29,877 bases of DNA from Ichthyosporea sp. XGB-2017a. Its lineage: Eukaryota; Opisthokonta; Ichthyosporea. The stretch's first letter is position 1; each line of letters begins with the position of its first letter. Location: contig PDIM01010337.1 in the NCBI GenBank assembly GCA_002811675.1, forward strand, positions 219,062-248,938. Direction: 5' to 3'. Under the pieces are notes generated by a model. That model was given only the letters and a program-made list of their open reading frames with translations. It was not told where the DNA came from and made no database searches. The position numbers were made by a program, and so were the translations under genes. This document shows positions 18,101-26,827 of this stretch, piece after piece.

Positions 18101-20641
18101 TTAGCCTCTCTTGCTAATAATCCGTCTCTTCCTCATACGGTCCTGCATAGATGGTGTTTGACTTAAACTGCGACGACTGACTTGACTGTAACCGTCTTTG
18201 ATGTATGAAAACGCATTTTCACCATCTTTAAGGTCTTGAACTAACCATTCGAGCTCGTTTTGCATGTCATCCTTAATTCCATTTAGATATCTATGCTTGC
18301 AAAACTTCCTATTTTTAGAGAACTCTCCTCTTACTTTAACACGGAGCTTGACCATTTTGTTAGTATATTTCAATTCCCTTCTGAACCATTCAACTTCTTC
18401 TCCAAACAAATACACATTGTCGGCTTTCTCTAGTGCGGCAACTTCCATGTGTATTTTGTCCAAGAACACTGTTTCAATCAGGGGTATGAGATCGCCTTGC
18501 TCTTTCGGTAGCTTGAATGTAACTTGCCATAGCACGTCGCAAGTCCCTTGATTTAACTCAGCTTCTGAAGTAGGTTGAGGTGCACTGGTTGTTGTTGGAC
18601 TGGTTGTCGTTGGACTAGCAACATATGATGATGTGGCCCCTCCAATGGAGGGCTCTATGGTGGTGGATGGGGCTGCAGTTGTCCTTGTCGTTGTGGTTGT
18701 TGTGGGCTCGGGAGTTGTCGTTGTCGTTGTGGTTGTTGTGGGCTCGGGAGTTGTTGTTGTCGTTGTGGTTGTTGTGGGCTCGGGAGTTGTCGTCGTCGTT
18801 GTGGTTGTGGCGGTATCTTGTGGGCACTTATTGACCGTCGCATCGCAGTCAAAAGTAAAGCTAGCAGTGACTGTCAATTCGAATGATTCGGAACTAAAGC
18901 TATCAGAATTTCCTGCAGTGATGACATATGTCTTTCCTTTTGTGGCAATAAAATCTTTAATTCGATCTTCAACACCACACGAGCTCCTGGAGCACGAGAC
19001 CACTTTCCCAAAGGTATAGTCGCAGTTTAACTCCGATATGCGGATCAAAGTGTTAACATTGGGGGACCTGGTGCATGTGTCAATAGATATTGTTCCGGTT
19101 TGTCCTGCTGTAAAAACGTACGCATTCATTACAGTTGCGCTTGTATCAGCACTGCAATCGAGAACATCAAAGCGCGAAGGAGAGGCGCCGTTATTGGAGC
19201 TGTAGTCACCATTGGAGCATATTCTAGAGTATGGTGAAGATTGAAACTCGGTCCATCTACGTTCATAGTGAGGATATGGCCCCCCATTTGTTGTATCAAG
19301 AATCTCAAGCTCAACTTTTGTATTTATAGGCCAATTATTTGATGAAACTCTGTTTAGAGGAAGACTCATGGAGCTTCCAGCAGGTATAGAAGTTGAGTAT
19401 GAAACATCCCCATTTGCGTCAAAGGTAATTGGGGCTAATGAGGCTGATGTAAACAAAGAGCTTGTGAGTTTCGCTGTGAACGCTATAGATGAATCGCCAG
19501 TATTTCGCACTTCGACATGTGCTTTGTCATAAACGGGATTTTTAGAGCCATCCTCTAGAATATATACCATTTTTGAGGCAGTACTGACAATCAAACCTTT
19601 GTAACCTGGAATATACTGCTCAAATTGATTTACAGTTGATACACTCTCAAAACCATATCCTGAGAAGCACCCGCTGTCACTGCACCGGTTTGACTCCATA
19701 CAAGACTCTGCAGAGTTCAATTCGAAGTCTGTTTGACCAGATACCAAAATACCCTCAACTTTCCAAGTATTGGTGTTGACAACAACAGATCCACTATTTC
19801 CACTGTAAGTGTCTAGGTTGGCATCAAAGCGACCCCAAATGCTGGTAAACTTCACTTCTGCACCTCCAGCAACTTTGGTGGGTAGACCAACAGGGTGACC
19901 CACCACAACAAGGGGCTGCGAAGTAGCTAAAGTGTTGTCATGGTTCAAGGTCAATGGAATGCGTGAAGAAACTACGGGTCGGTCCAAATTGACAAGGGCA
20001 AAGTCATAAGGGGTTTTCTTCAGTTGAGCATGAAGATTTGCGCACTTGTATACGCGATCTTCAGGAATAAAATCCAACTCAGGATCAATGTTGCCCGAGC
20101 GTTGCGAGAAACCAAAAATAAAATATGTGTTGTCACATCGAAACTGGTTTCGAATACAATGACCTGCAGTTGCAATCATTTGCTGTCCTACTAAGAAGCC
20201 AGAGCAGAAGCCGATGTTAATCTGTCCATAGAATGGTTCATTAGGGCAGAGTGGATACCCTCCCCTAGTTGTCCACCGGCTGCGAAAGACAGTAGAGATA
20301 CTGTAGCTCTTTGACATGGCATTATATGTAAGCTTATTGCCAGTTGTAAGAATAACTTCACTGTCTACAATTTTCTTAGTCGCAACATGAGCAGGGCTTC
20401 CATCAAGCATATAGGGCTCAATGCGGTTATCTGTGCCGTAGATAACTTTGTCATCGCTAGAACCATTCTTACTAGGCATTCCTTTTTCGTCTCCACTCAC
20501 TCCATTGAGATTTGTATGTGAGGAATCCGCAAAGGCTGCATCAATCAGCTTTTCAGCGCCAGCAACACCTTGTATTGACTTAGACGTACATACGGCAAGC
20601 AGACACATGGCTGCTAAAGCAAAAAGTCTTATTCCTCTCAT
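18101..20641 (-). CDS. Secreted trypsin/V8-like serine protease with mucin-like stalk (protease 2)
   Basis: An intronless 846-residue paralogue of protease 1. The frame is open further upstream (to 20866), but the ATG at 20641 starts a clean signal peptide (MRGIRLFALAAMCLLAVCTS), so I chose it. Triad: His161 in IATAGHCI, Asp213 in PYDFALVNLD, Ser283 in YSGNSGS. The shared motif before the protease domain, VIYGTDNRIEPY, matches VVYGNDDRNEPA of its partner. A beta-rich domain like a pre-peptidase C-terminal domain lies near residues 505-600 (TGTISIDTC, then VSCSRSSCG, KGKTYVITAG). Next come a Thr-rich stalk with TTTTTTTTTPEP repeats, probably O-glycosylated, and a separate 150-residue C-terminal domain of charged helices and strands ending in a basic tail (RMRKRRIISKRG). 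Unlike its partner it has no hydrophobic tail, so it is probably released. Confidence 0.85.
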   Translation of the reverse strand: MRGIRLFALAAMCLLAVCTSKSIQGVAGAEKLIDAAFADSSHTNLNGVSGDEKGMPSKNGSSDDKVIYGTDNRIEPYMLDGSPAHVATKKIVDSEVILTTGNKLTYNAMSKSYSISTVFRSRWTTRGGYPLCPNEPFYGQINIGFCSGFLVGQQMIATAGHCIRNQFRCDNTYFIFGFSQRSGNIDPELDFIPEDRVYKCANLHAQLKKTPYDFALVNLDRPVVSSRIPLTLNHDNTLATSQPLVVVGHPVGLPTKVAGGAEVKFTSIWGRFDANLDTYSGNSGSVVVNTNTWKVEGILVSGQTDFELNSAESCMESNRCSDSGCFSGYGFESVSTVNQFEQYIPGYKGLIVSTASKMVYILEDGSKNPVYDKAHVEVRNTGDSSIAFTAKLTSSLFTSASLAPITFDANGDVSYSTSIPAGSSMSLPLNRVSSNNWPINTKVELEILDTTNGGPYPHYERRWTEFQSSPYSRICSNGDYSSNNGASPSRFDVLDCSADTSATVMNAYVFTAGQTGTISIDTCTRSPNVNTLIRISELNCDYTFGKVVSCSRSSCGVEDRIKDFIATKGKTYVITAGNSDSFSSESFELTVTASFTFDCDATVNKCPQDTATTTTTTTTPEPTTTTTTTTTPEPTTTTTTTTTPEPTTTTTTRTTAAPSTTIEPSIGGATSSYVASPTTTSPTTTSAPQPTSEAELNQGTCDVLWQVTFKLPKEQGDLIPLIETVFLDKIHMEVAALEKADNVYLFGEEVEWFRRELKYTNKMVKLRVKVRGEFSKNRKFCKHRYLNGIKDDMQNELEWLVQDLKDGENAFSYIKDGYSQVSRRSLSQTPSMQDRMRKRRIISKRG
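18683..18812 (-). repeat. 36-bp coding repeat, Thr-rich stalk of protease 2
   Basis: A 36-bp period (landmarks TGTGGGCTCG on the plus strand at 18701, 18737 and 18773) encodes the 12-residue unit with nine Thr followed by Pro-Glu-Pro, three copies plus edges. Such Thr-Pro stalks are typical O-glycosylation regions. Confidence 0.9.
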
Positions 20642-21212
20642 ATGGAGATAAGTTTCTTTTTTTCTTTTTGAATTGTACAAGTATGCGGTTACAGCTGCTA
20701 GCAAATCTTTGATTTCGATTGAGATGTAACCGAGAGTGGATGATACAAATGACTGAGTTGCGTAGCTTCTCTTGCGTATTGAACGGTTGGTGGGTGTGTT
20801 CATTATGAATACCATAATTTCATTTGACAACAAAAGCAGCTTCCATATTTGACATATTTGACACATTTTGTTGACGAGTAATTCCCAAAAGAGCCAGCTT
20901 TCGTGCTGAAAAGAAGCAATTAAGCCTTTGCATACCTGCGCTACAATGTGGTCACTGCTTCCTTATCCTCAGTCTTGCCTTTTAAAGAAGCTTTCTCCCA
21001 CGAGAACTTCCTTAACAAGTATTAAACAGTATCCTTAGCCATGGTTCTTCGTCAGCTGCGGCTTTTAGGCAGGGAGATGATGAGCCCCTAATTATCATTG
21101 CATGATATATATATGAGTAATTGCGTTGCGAAAGGAATAAGGAGGCGACGTTACTTATAATTAATAAATATAGAATTCATTACTTTGTTATAATAAAAAT
21201 TGCACTCCCAGA

Positions 21213-21222
21213 CCATAAAAGG
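21213..21222. promoter_or_regulatory. CArG box CCATAAAAGG
   Basis: An exact CC(A/T)6GG match, 572 bp upstream of the protease 2 ATG. It is the first of a pair 77 bp apart. Confidence 0.45.
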
Positions 21223-21289
21223 ATAATTATTGTGCAAGAAGGAATGTGCGATGAATGGCTTCTAAGACTACCATGGGACTTTTAGGATT

Positions 21290-21299
21290 CCTTAAAAGG
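21290..21299. promoter_or_regulatory. CArG box CCTTAAAAGG
   Basis: An exact CC(A/T)6GG match with GGAAGG overlapping the right end, the same flank as the box at 8909. It is the second of the pair upstream of protease 2. Confidence 0.45.
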
Positions 21300-21398
21300 A
21301 AGGCACGGCTTTTGATCACACTCTTTCAGCTTTCCTGCAAGCTGATGAGTCACAAAGTCCGCTTCCACTAGCGAAATACTTTTGGATACGTACTTTTA

Positions 21399-24300
21399 TT
21401 AGTTATCAAAGAAAGACTCTAGGGACTCTGGTTTGTCATCATCAATTTCTGGGGTCGGGAGTGCTTTGCTTTCATCATCTTTCCCATTGTTTTCAGCAGC
21501 GCTCACAAATTCTTTCTGTACTTGCACAGGTTGAATTTCAGATGCATTTGCCTGTACTTGTTTCGATTCTGCATCCTTGGTTGTAGCTGATACTCCGTTT
21601 GGGGGCTTTGAAAACTTAGCAAACGCGCTCTTAGACCCCGTTGAACCAAGTGAAAGAAGAGATGCACCACTATCTTTTGATTTATCGTTACCCGTTGTTG
21701 TATTAGGCGATGTTCCAGTAACTTGGCGTTTTAAATTAGCCATAGGACCCTTCATGGGCCGTGTTGGTTGAGGTTTTTGTACTTTCTCATCACCAGCAAG
21801 AGGTGTATTTGCTCCTGATTCACAGCACCCAGTCTCTTTAGCTTCTCCCAGAGGAGTGGTGGGCTCGCTGTCAACAGTTCTTTTCTTTTCCTTTTTAGTT
21901 CTTTGTTCTCCTGGGAACGGAATGTCATCAAAATCCAATGGCTGAACCTCACTAGAAAAATTACCTAATGCCTTCTCAGCTCGTTTTACACCAGCGCTAC
22001 TGGCCAGTTTATATAAGCACAAGGAAGCATTGATATTTTTTGGAACAGAGCGTCCACTAAAGAACATATTAGCCATGTAGTACTGTGCTTCAGGAACCCC
22101 TGCTTGAGCAGCCTTACCATACCACAAAGCGGCCAGGCCACTGTCTTCGTGTACACCAATTCCAGTTTCATAGCACAAACCAACATAAAACATTCCCAAA
22201 GGATCCTTTAAGACCGCAGCAGCCCGAAACCATACCGATGCAGACTCCCAGTCCTTTGCAACACCAGTCCCATGTAAGTAGCAAAGCCCGACATTGCAGT
22301 GAGCCGGAAGATGATTCAAATCTGTACTTTGTTTGAAATATTTAAATGCCTTTTCGAATTCCCCAGATTGGTAGTGGTATAATCCTAAGCAGTTAAGGGC
22401 TTCCCTATGGTTCTTTTCGGCTGCACGATTAAAATATTCGACAGCTTTGGGAACATCCTTAGGCACCTCTGCCCCTTCCCAATAAAGGAACCCCAAAGCA
22501 AACAAAGAAGGAGGGTTTTCTAGCGCTGCACCCTTTTCCAGCCACAATGTTCCTTCAAGTACATTTTTTTCGCAATTAATGGCGTTTAAAAAGCACCTTC
22601 CATAATTGTAGAACGCTTCAGGAGAAGGCGAGCTACATTTCTCACACGCACCCTTGAATAAGTCGAACGCCTTTTTAAAATCCTGATCACATCCAGCTCC
22701 TTGTTCATAAAGAAGACCAAGGTTACACATAGCAGAGGAATGTAGATCATTAGCCGCTTGACTATAAAAGATGAACGCATCTTCAAAGTCCTGCTCTGGC
22801 CCTGGTAGCTCATAAAGAGATGCTACACAGAAAGCTCCTTCTGTGTTACCCTCAACAGCTGCAGCACGGTAATAAGCTATAGCTTCAGCGCTATCTTGCA
22901 CTTTGGCCGACCCAAACAAATAGATTTCGCCAAGATTGAAGTTGGCCTGTTCTACTCCTTTATCAGCCGCCAACTTATACCACTTTATGGCTTCCAGCTC
23001 ATCTTTAGCAACTTCGATGCCATGGTGGTAAAAATAGCCAATGTTGCTCTGGGCATGGGCATGCCCGGATTCTGCAGCTTCATTGTACAGCTTAAAGGCC
23101 AACTTCGTATTTTTGGGGGTACCCAGGCCATGTTCATGACAAACAGCTAAATTATAAGACGCTGTGGGGTGATGCTTTATCTTCGCCGCTTTGCTTAGCC
23201 ACGAAAAGCCCTCCTTTTCATTCACTTGTACACCTTCCCCGCTTATTAGGCAATATCCCATATTGATCATACCAAATGCTTGTCCTTGCTCGGCAGCTTT
23301 TTTGTACAAATTAAAAGCCAATTTTGGGTCATTTTCTTCTTTCATAAATTGCACACCTCTATTGTTTTGAGCATCTGCATCGCCTGCTTGTGCTGCTGCT
23401 TCTTCCCACTTTTCTGCCTCATCCTCATCAACATCAATACCCTTTCCTGCAGCATAGCAATAGCTTAATTGATACATAGCTTGCGGATGCCCACATTTGG
23501 CAGCCTTCATGTACCATTGTGTTGCTTCTTTCACGTTCTCTGTCGTTCCGCGGCCACTTTCGTAGGCATTGGCAAGGTTGTACATAGCGTGAATATTCCC
23601 GGCTTCAGCAGCTAATTTAAACCAAACAAATGCGACACTTTCATTTTTAGCAACCCCAGAGCCTTGCATGTACATGTTGCCCAATACATACTGAGCTTCA
23701 GCATCCTTATTTTCGGCCACTTTGTGATACCAGTCCAGAGACTTTTTAATACTTTTAGGTGTCCCACGCCCATGTTCATACATACAGGCAACTTGCTTGC
23801 AAGCGTCCATATGCCCCTTCTCGGCAGCTTTTAAATACCATTCAAACGCCTTTGTGATATCTTGCGTCACTCCTAGTCCGTGCTCATAGCAATATCCGAG
23901 ATTAATGTAGGATTGAACAAAATCTCGATTTGCAGCGTCCTCAAATAGCTTAACTGCTTCTTTAGGCACTTCGGGTACACCTTTCCCCATCAAGTAGCAC
24001 ACACCTAGATTATTGAGAGAAGATGGAACTTTCTCGTCTAAAGCTATCTGGTGAAGCCGAATTGCTTTTGTCAAATCGTGGGTTACAACGCCTTCATAAC
24101 CAGTCTCGTCCTGGTATAAAACAGCCAGTTTTGCCTTTGCTCCAATATGACCGGCATTGGCAGCCTTTTGGTAGTATTCAACTGCCCCTTTTAAGTCAAT
24201 ATCCACCCCATATCCAAATTCAAGGACAGTTCCCATGTAATAGCACGCTTTGGAGTCATTCATTTTTGAAGCTACAGTCAGCAGCTTCACACCTTGAGAT

Positions 24301-26312
24301 AGATCTTGTTGAACTTTTGTTCCCTCCAAAAGTAGGACACCTGCCGCCAGGAAACCTTCACCGATCCCTTCATTTCCAGCTGCAATATATTGCTTAATGG
24401 CATTTTTCACATTCTCCTGAACTCCAACTCCATTCTCTAAGCAATAGGCAAGGAAGAACATAGCTTTAGCATATTTCTTATCGGAGGCCTTTCTAAAATA
24501 CATGGCAGCGAAGTTTTCACTTTTGGCAACTCCCAAACCAAACAGGTACATAATTCCAACATGGCACTGAGCTTCTTCATCGCCATTGTCAGCTGCGATT
24601 TTATAATGCTTTAGTGCTCTCTTGGAGTTGACTGGCGTTCCCTCGCCTACAAAATGTGATACACCAAGATTATAGTTTGAAACAGCACACCCTCCATTTG
24701 CTGACAGTGTGTACCATTTAACAGCTTCCTTTTCATTCTGTCTAACACCATGACCATAATCATAGCAAAGGGCCAGCTTGTACATACCTACGGGGCTCCC
24801 GTATTCGGCTGCTAGCTTATACCACTCAAATGCTTCCTTTTTATCTACTTCAATGTTTCTTCCGTAAAAGCAACTATCTCCAAACTCAACCAAACGCGCT
24901 TCACTATACGGAATTGGAGGTAAATTCTTATTCGCATCCTTTACTAGTTTTTGAAACTGATTAAGCTGGGCTGAAGAAGTCATTAAACTCATCCGATTCA
25001 ATGTCATTTGCTGCATTTCTGGCTTTTTTGGCTTTATAAGCTTCGAAGAAACGATATTGCGAAAGCTCCCTAGTACTCTCTGCTTGTGTGATTCCTTCAC
25101 ATTCAGGTCTTCAGCGAATATCTTTTTTGGAGCCGAGCTAAATATACTTGTCCTTACTTTTCCCTCTCCTGCTGGTTTACTTTGTGTTCCTTGATCACAT
25201 CCTTGGGTTTCAGATATGCTTTGTAGTTTTGCCTTTCCAGAAACCCCTTCCCGGGCACTTTCCATCTTCTTTGATGGGTCCGAAGGTGGCTGAGGAAATG
25301 CTTTCTGGGCCTGTGTGAGCCTACTGCTGCTTTGGTTATTGTTACCCATCGGCTGGGCTGTTGTTGTACTCGTCTCTGAATTGTCTTTTGATGGTATTTC
25401 ATTCGACTTATACTTTGGTTTTGGATTCGGTTCAGTTGTTGCAATAGAGTTAGACAGTTTTGTTGTGCGGCCCTTGACTACAGTTTTGGAAGATTCCCCT
25501 TCCGAGCTCTTCAAAATGTGATGGGTATTTTTTCGATTGTTAGCTGCTACTTGTGTGTTTTGATCATTTTTAACTGGCTTTAGAGGAGAAGGGGCAGCTT
25601 TAGTCGTTTCGGCAGTGGGAGTCTTCTTAAGATGTTTTGATTCATTACCCACTGATATTGGTTTTTGTCCGTTACTCTTTTTTCTTTCTTGTTTAATCCG
25701 GGTTCCATTCTGTGCTCTCCTGGGATTTGACTGTTTCCTCTGCGGAGGTTTGCCAGAATGTTTTCTAACCGGCTCCTTTAAATCTATCTTTTTTTCCTTT
25801 TGTTTGGATTTTTCTTCTGCAGCTGAAAGGGATGCTTCGGAAACGGCAGGCTCGCCACTTTCCTTTTTCTCAGAGCTTTGTTCCGAATCATTTCTTGAAA
25901 GTTCTTTGCCTTCATTTTCTTCCTCAACAAGGCCCAACTCTATTCTTTTTTCTTCGATTTTCTTTTGGAGTCTCTCGGCAATGATGGCAGAGGCTCTTCT
26001 TGGGTGGCTTCTTGGGCCTTGCTTCTTTTCAGATACAGCAGGACCAGCGATTGTGTCAGCTTCGGAAGGGGATTTATCTGAACCAGTTACATGCTCAATT
26101 TCCGTGACACTGCGGTTTTCCCCCCACACACCATGATCCTCTCCTGCAACACTATGTTCTTCTCCTGTTACACTAAAGTCTTCTTCTGTAGCATTGGCAC
26201 GATTTTCTGGAAGTTCTTGAGCGACTCTTTTTTTTGGCTTTCTTTGCTTTTGCTTTCCTTTTTGGGAAGCACGTTTTTGTCCCGCCCTTTTCCCCGTTGT
26301 TCCTATTGCCAT
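21399..26312 (-). CDS. Large Sel1-like repeat scaffold protein (about 27 repeats)
   Basis: A 1637-residue, intronless protein. Residues 1-465 are disordered and Lys/Ser/Glu-rich, starting with a basic RAGQKRASQKGKQKQRKPKK segment and then a short heptad repeat (SVTGEEH, SVAGEDH, GVWGENR, SVTEIEH, about 47-74). Residues about 470-1451 are some 27 back-to-back Sel1-like repeats of about 36 residues, with the consensus A-Y-LG-Y-GxGV-D--A--WY-KAAE-G. The tail (1452-1637) is disordered and Ser/Lys/Glu-rich. Sel1 repeats form alpha-helical solenoids for protein-protein contact, as in Hrd3/SEL1L in ER degradation or Skt5/Chs4 in chitin synthase activation. Here there is no signal peptide, membrane helix or prenylation box, so neither role can be assigned; a soluble scaffold is most likely. 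The poly(A) signal AATAAA overlaps the stop codon (CTAATAAAA). Confidence 0.9.
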   Translation of the reverse strand: MAIGTTGKRAGQKRASQKGKQKQRKPKKRVAQELPENRANATEEDFSVTGEEHSVAGEDHGVWGENRSVTEIEHVTGSDKSPSEADTIAGPAVSEKKQGPRSHPRRASAIIAERLQKKIEEKRIELGLVEEENEGKELSRNDSEQSSEKKESGEPAVSEASLSAAEEKSKQKEKKIDLKEPVRKHSGKPPQRKQSNPRRAQNGTRIKQERKKSNGQKPISVGNESKHLKKTPTAETTKAAPSPLKPVKNDQNTQVAANNRKNTHHILKSSEGESSKTVVKGRTTKLSNSIATTEPNPKPKYKSNEIPSKDNSETSTTTAQPMGNNNQSSSRLTQAQKAFPQPPSDPSKKMESAREGVSGKAKLQSISETQGCDQGTQSKPAGEGKVRTSIFSSAPKKIFAEDLNVKESHKQRVLGSFRNIVSSKLIKPKKPEMQQMTLNRMSLMTSSAQLNQFQKLVKDANKNLPPIPYSEARLVEFGDSCFYGRNIEVDKKEAFEWYKLAAEYGSPVGMYKLALCYDYGHGVRQNEKEAVKWYTLSANGGCAVSNYNLGVSHFVGEGTPVNSKRALKHYKIAADNGDEEAQCHVGIMYLFGLGVAKSENFAAMYFRKASDKKYAKAMFFLAYCLENGVGVQENVKNAIKQYIAAGNEGIGEGFLAAGVLLLEGTKVQQDLSQGVKLLTVASKMNDSKACYYMGTVLEFGYGVDIDLKGAVEYYQKAANAGHIGAKAKLAVLYQDETGYEGVVTHDLTKAIRLHQIALDEKVPSSLNNLGVCYLMGKGVPEVPKEAVKLFEDAANRDFVQSYINLGYCYEHGLGVTQDITKAFEWYLKAAEKGHMDACKQVACMYEHGRGTPKSIKKSLDWYHKVAENKDAEAQYVLGNMYMQGSGVAKNESVAFVWFKLAAEAGNIHAMYNLANAYESGRGTTENVKEATQWYMKAAKCGHPQAMYQLSYCYAAGKGIDVDEDEAEKWEEAAAQAGDADAQNNRGVQFMKEENDPKLAFNLYKKAAEQGQAFGMINMGYCLISGEGVQVNEKEGFSWLSKAAKIKHHPTASYNLAVCHEHGLGTPKNTKLAFKLYNEAAESGHAHAQSNIGYFYHHGIEVAKDELEAIKWYKLAADKGVEQANFNLGEIYLFGSAKVQDSAEAIAYYRAAAVEGNTEGAFCVASLYELPGPEQDFEDAFIFYSQAANDLHSSAMCNLGLLYEQGAGCDQDFKKAFDLFKGACEKCSSPSPEAFYNYGRCFLNAINCEKNVLEGTLWLEKGAALENPPSLFALGFLYWEGAEVPKDVPKAVEYFNRAAEKNHREALNCLGLYHYQSGEFEKAFKYFKQSTDLNHLPAHCNVGLCYLHGTGVAKDWESASVWFRAAAVLKDPLGMFYVGLCYETGIGVHEDSGLAALWYGKAAQAGVPEAQYYMANMFFSGRSVPKNINASLCLYKLASSAGVKRAEKALGNFSSEVQPLDFDDIPFPGEQRTKKEKKRTVDSEPTTPLGEAKETGCCESGANTPLAGDEKVQKPQPTRPMKGPMANLKRQVTGTSPNTTTGNDKSKDSGASLLSLGSTGSKSAFAKFSKPPNGVSATTKDAESKQVQANASEIQPVQVQKEFVSAAENNGKDDESKALPTPEIDDDKPESLESFFDN

Positions 26313-26827
26313 CCTGAGTCGATTAAGCTATAGCTAACATACAATGCTACCCATTAATCTCTTTATCTACAAAAAAAGTCCATGACATTGCATGTTTCTG
26401 TCTTGTACGAGCCTGTGAGAAGATAATCCTATTCAACAGTTCACGCAGAGAGGCTATAAACAATGCATTATAATTCAATGGCCTTTGTAGCCCCTAAAGT
26501 GGCTTCAGGTATATATATAGCAGCTATCACATGGATAATGTAAACATTCATCATGATCATGGCTCTAGGGTCCAGTTCTATTGCACTGCACTATGGTGTC
26601 CCTTGGCACTATCATAGAGAACTATGGGCACTATTATGCACCACGTGACTGTGCCAGAATTGACATGCGACAAAATTACGAAACATCTTTTTTCTTTCTT
26701 TTTTTCTGTTTTTAAGAGGCCTTTGGCATTCTATGTTTGTTCAAGCAAGAATCCAGAGGTATGTAATAAAGAACAAGAAGCTCCGCGTACAGGTAGATTA
26801 AGTCACTTTATTGTTAAAGCTATTAGC
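26313..26827. other. Promoter of the Sel1 gene and 3' edge of the CnoX-like gene
   Basis: A 515-bp gene-free stretch. It has TATATATA at about 26511-26518, some 200 bp before the Sel1 ATG (read on the minus strand), and CCACGTGACTG at about 26642. The minus-strand AATAAA at 26812-26807 is 16 nt past the CnoX-like stop. I see no RNA gene; small ORFs look random. Confidence 0.4.

Larger units (their letters stand above)
20642..21398. other. Promoter region of protease 2 and 3' edge of the Sel1 gene
   Basis: A 757-bp gene-free stretch. It holds two CArG boxes (21213 and 21290), a near-CArG CCTTTTAAAG (about 20985), TATATATA at about 21106-21113 and AT-rich sequence at 21150-21200. Upstream in-frame ATGs of protease 2 (to 20866) lie here but do not precede a signal peptide. 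No RNA gene seen. Confidence 0.45.

Noticed and set aside
20642-20866. 75-residue N-terminal extension of protease 2
   Set aside because: The internal ATG at 20641 begins a proper signal peptide; the extension would bury it and has no feature of its own.
23319-23328. CArG-like CCAATTTTGG
   Set aside because: It lies inside Sel1-repeat coding sequence and about one or two matches per window are expected by chance.
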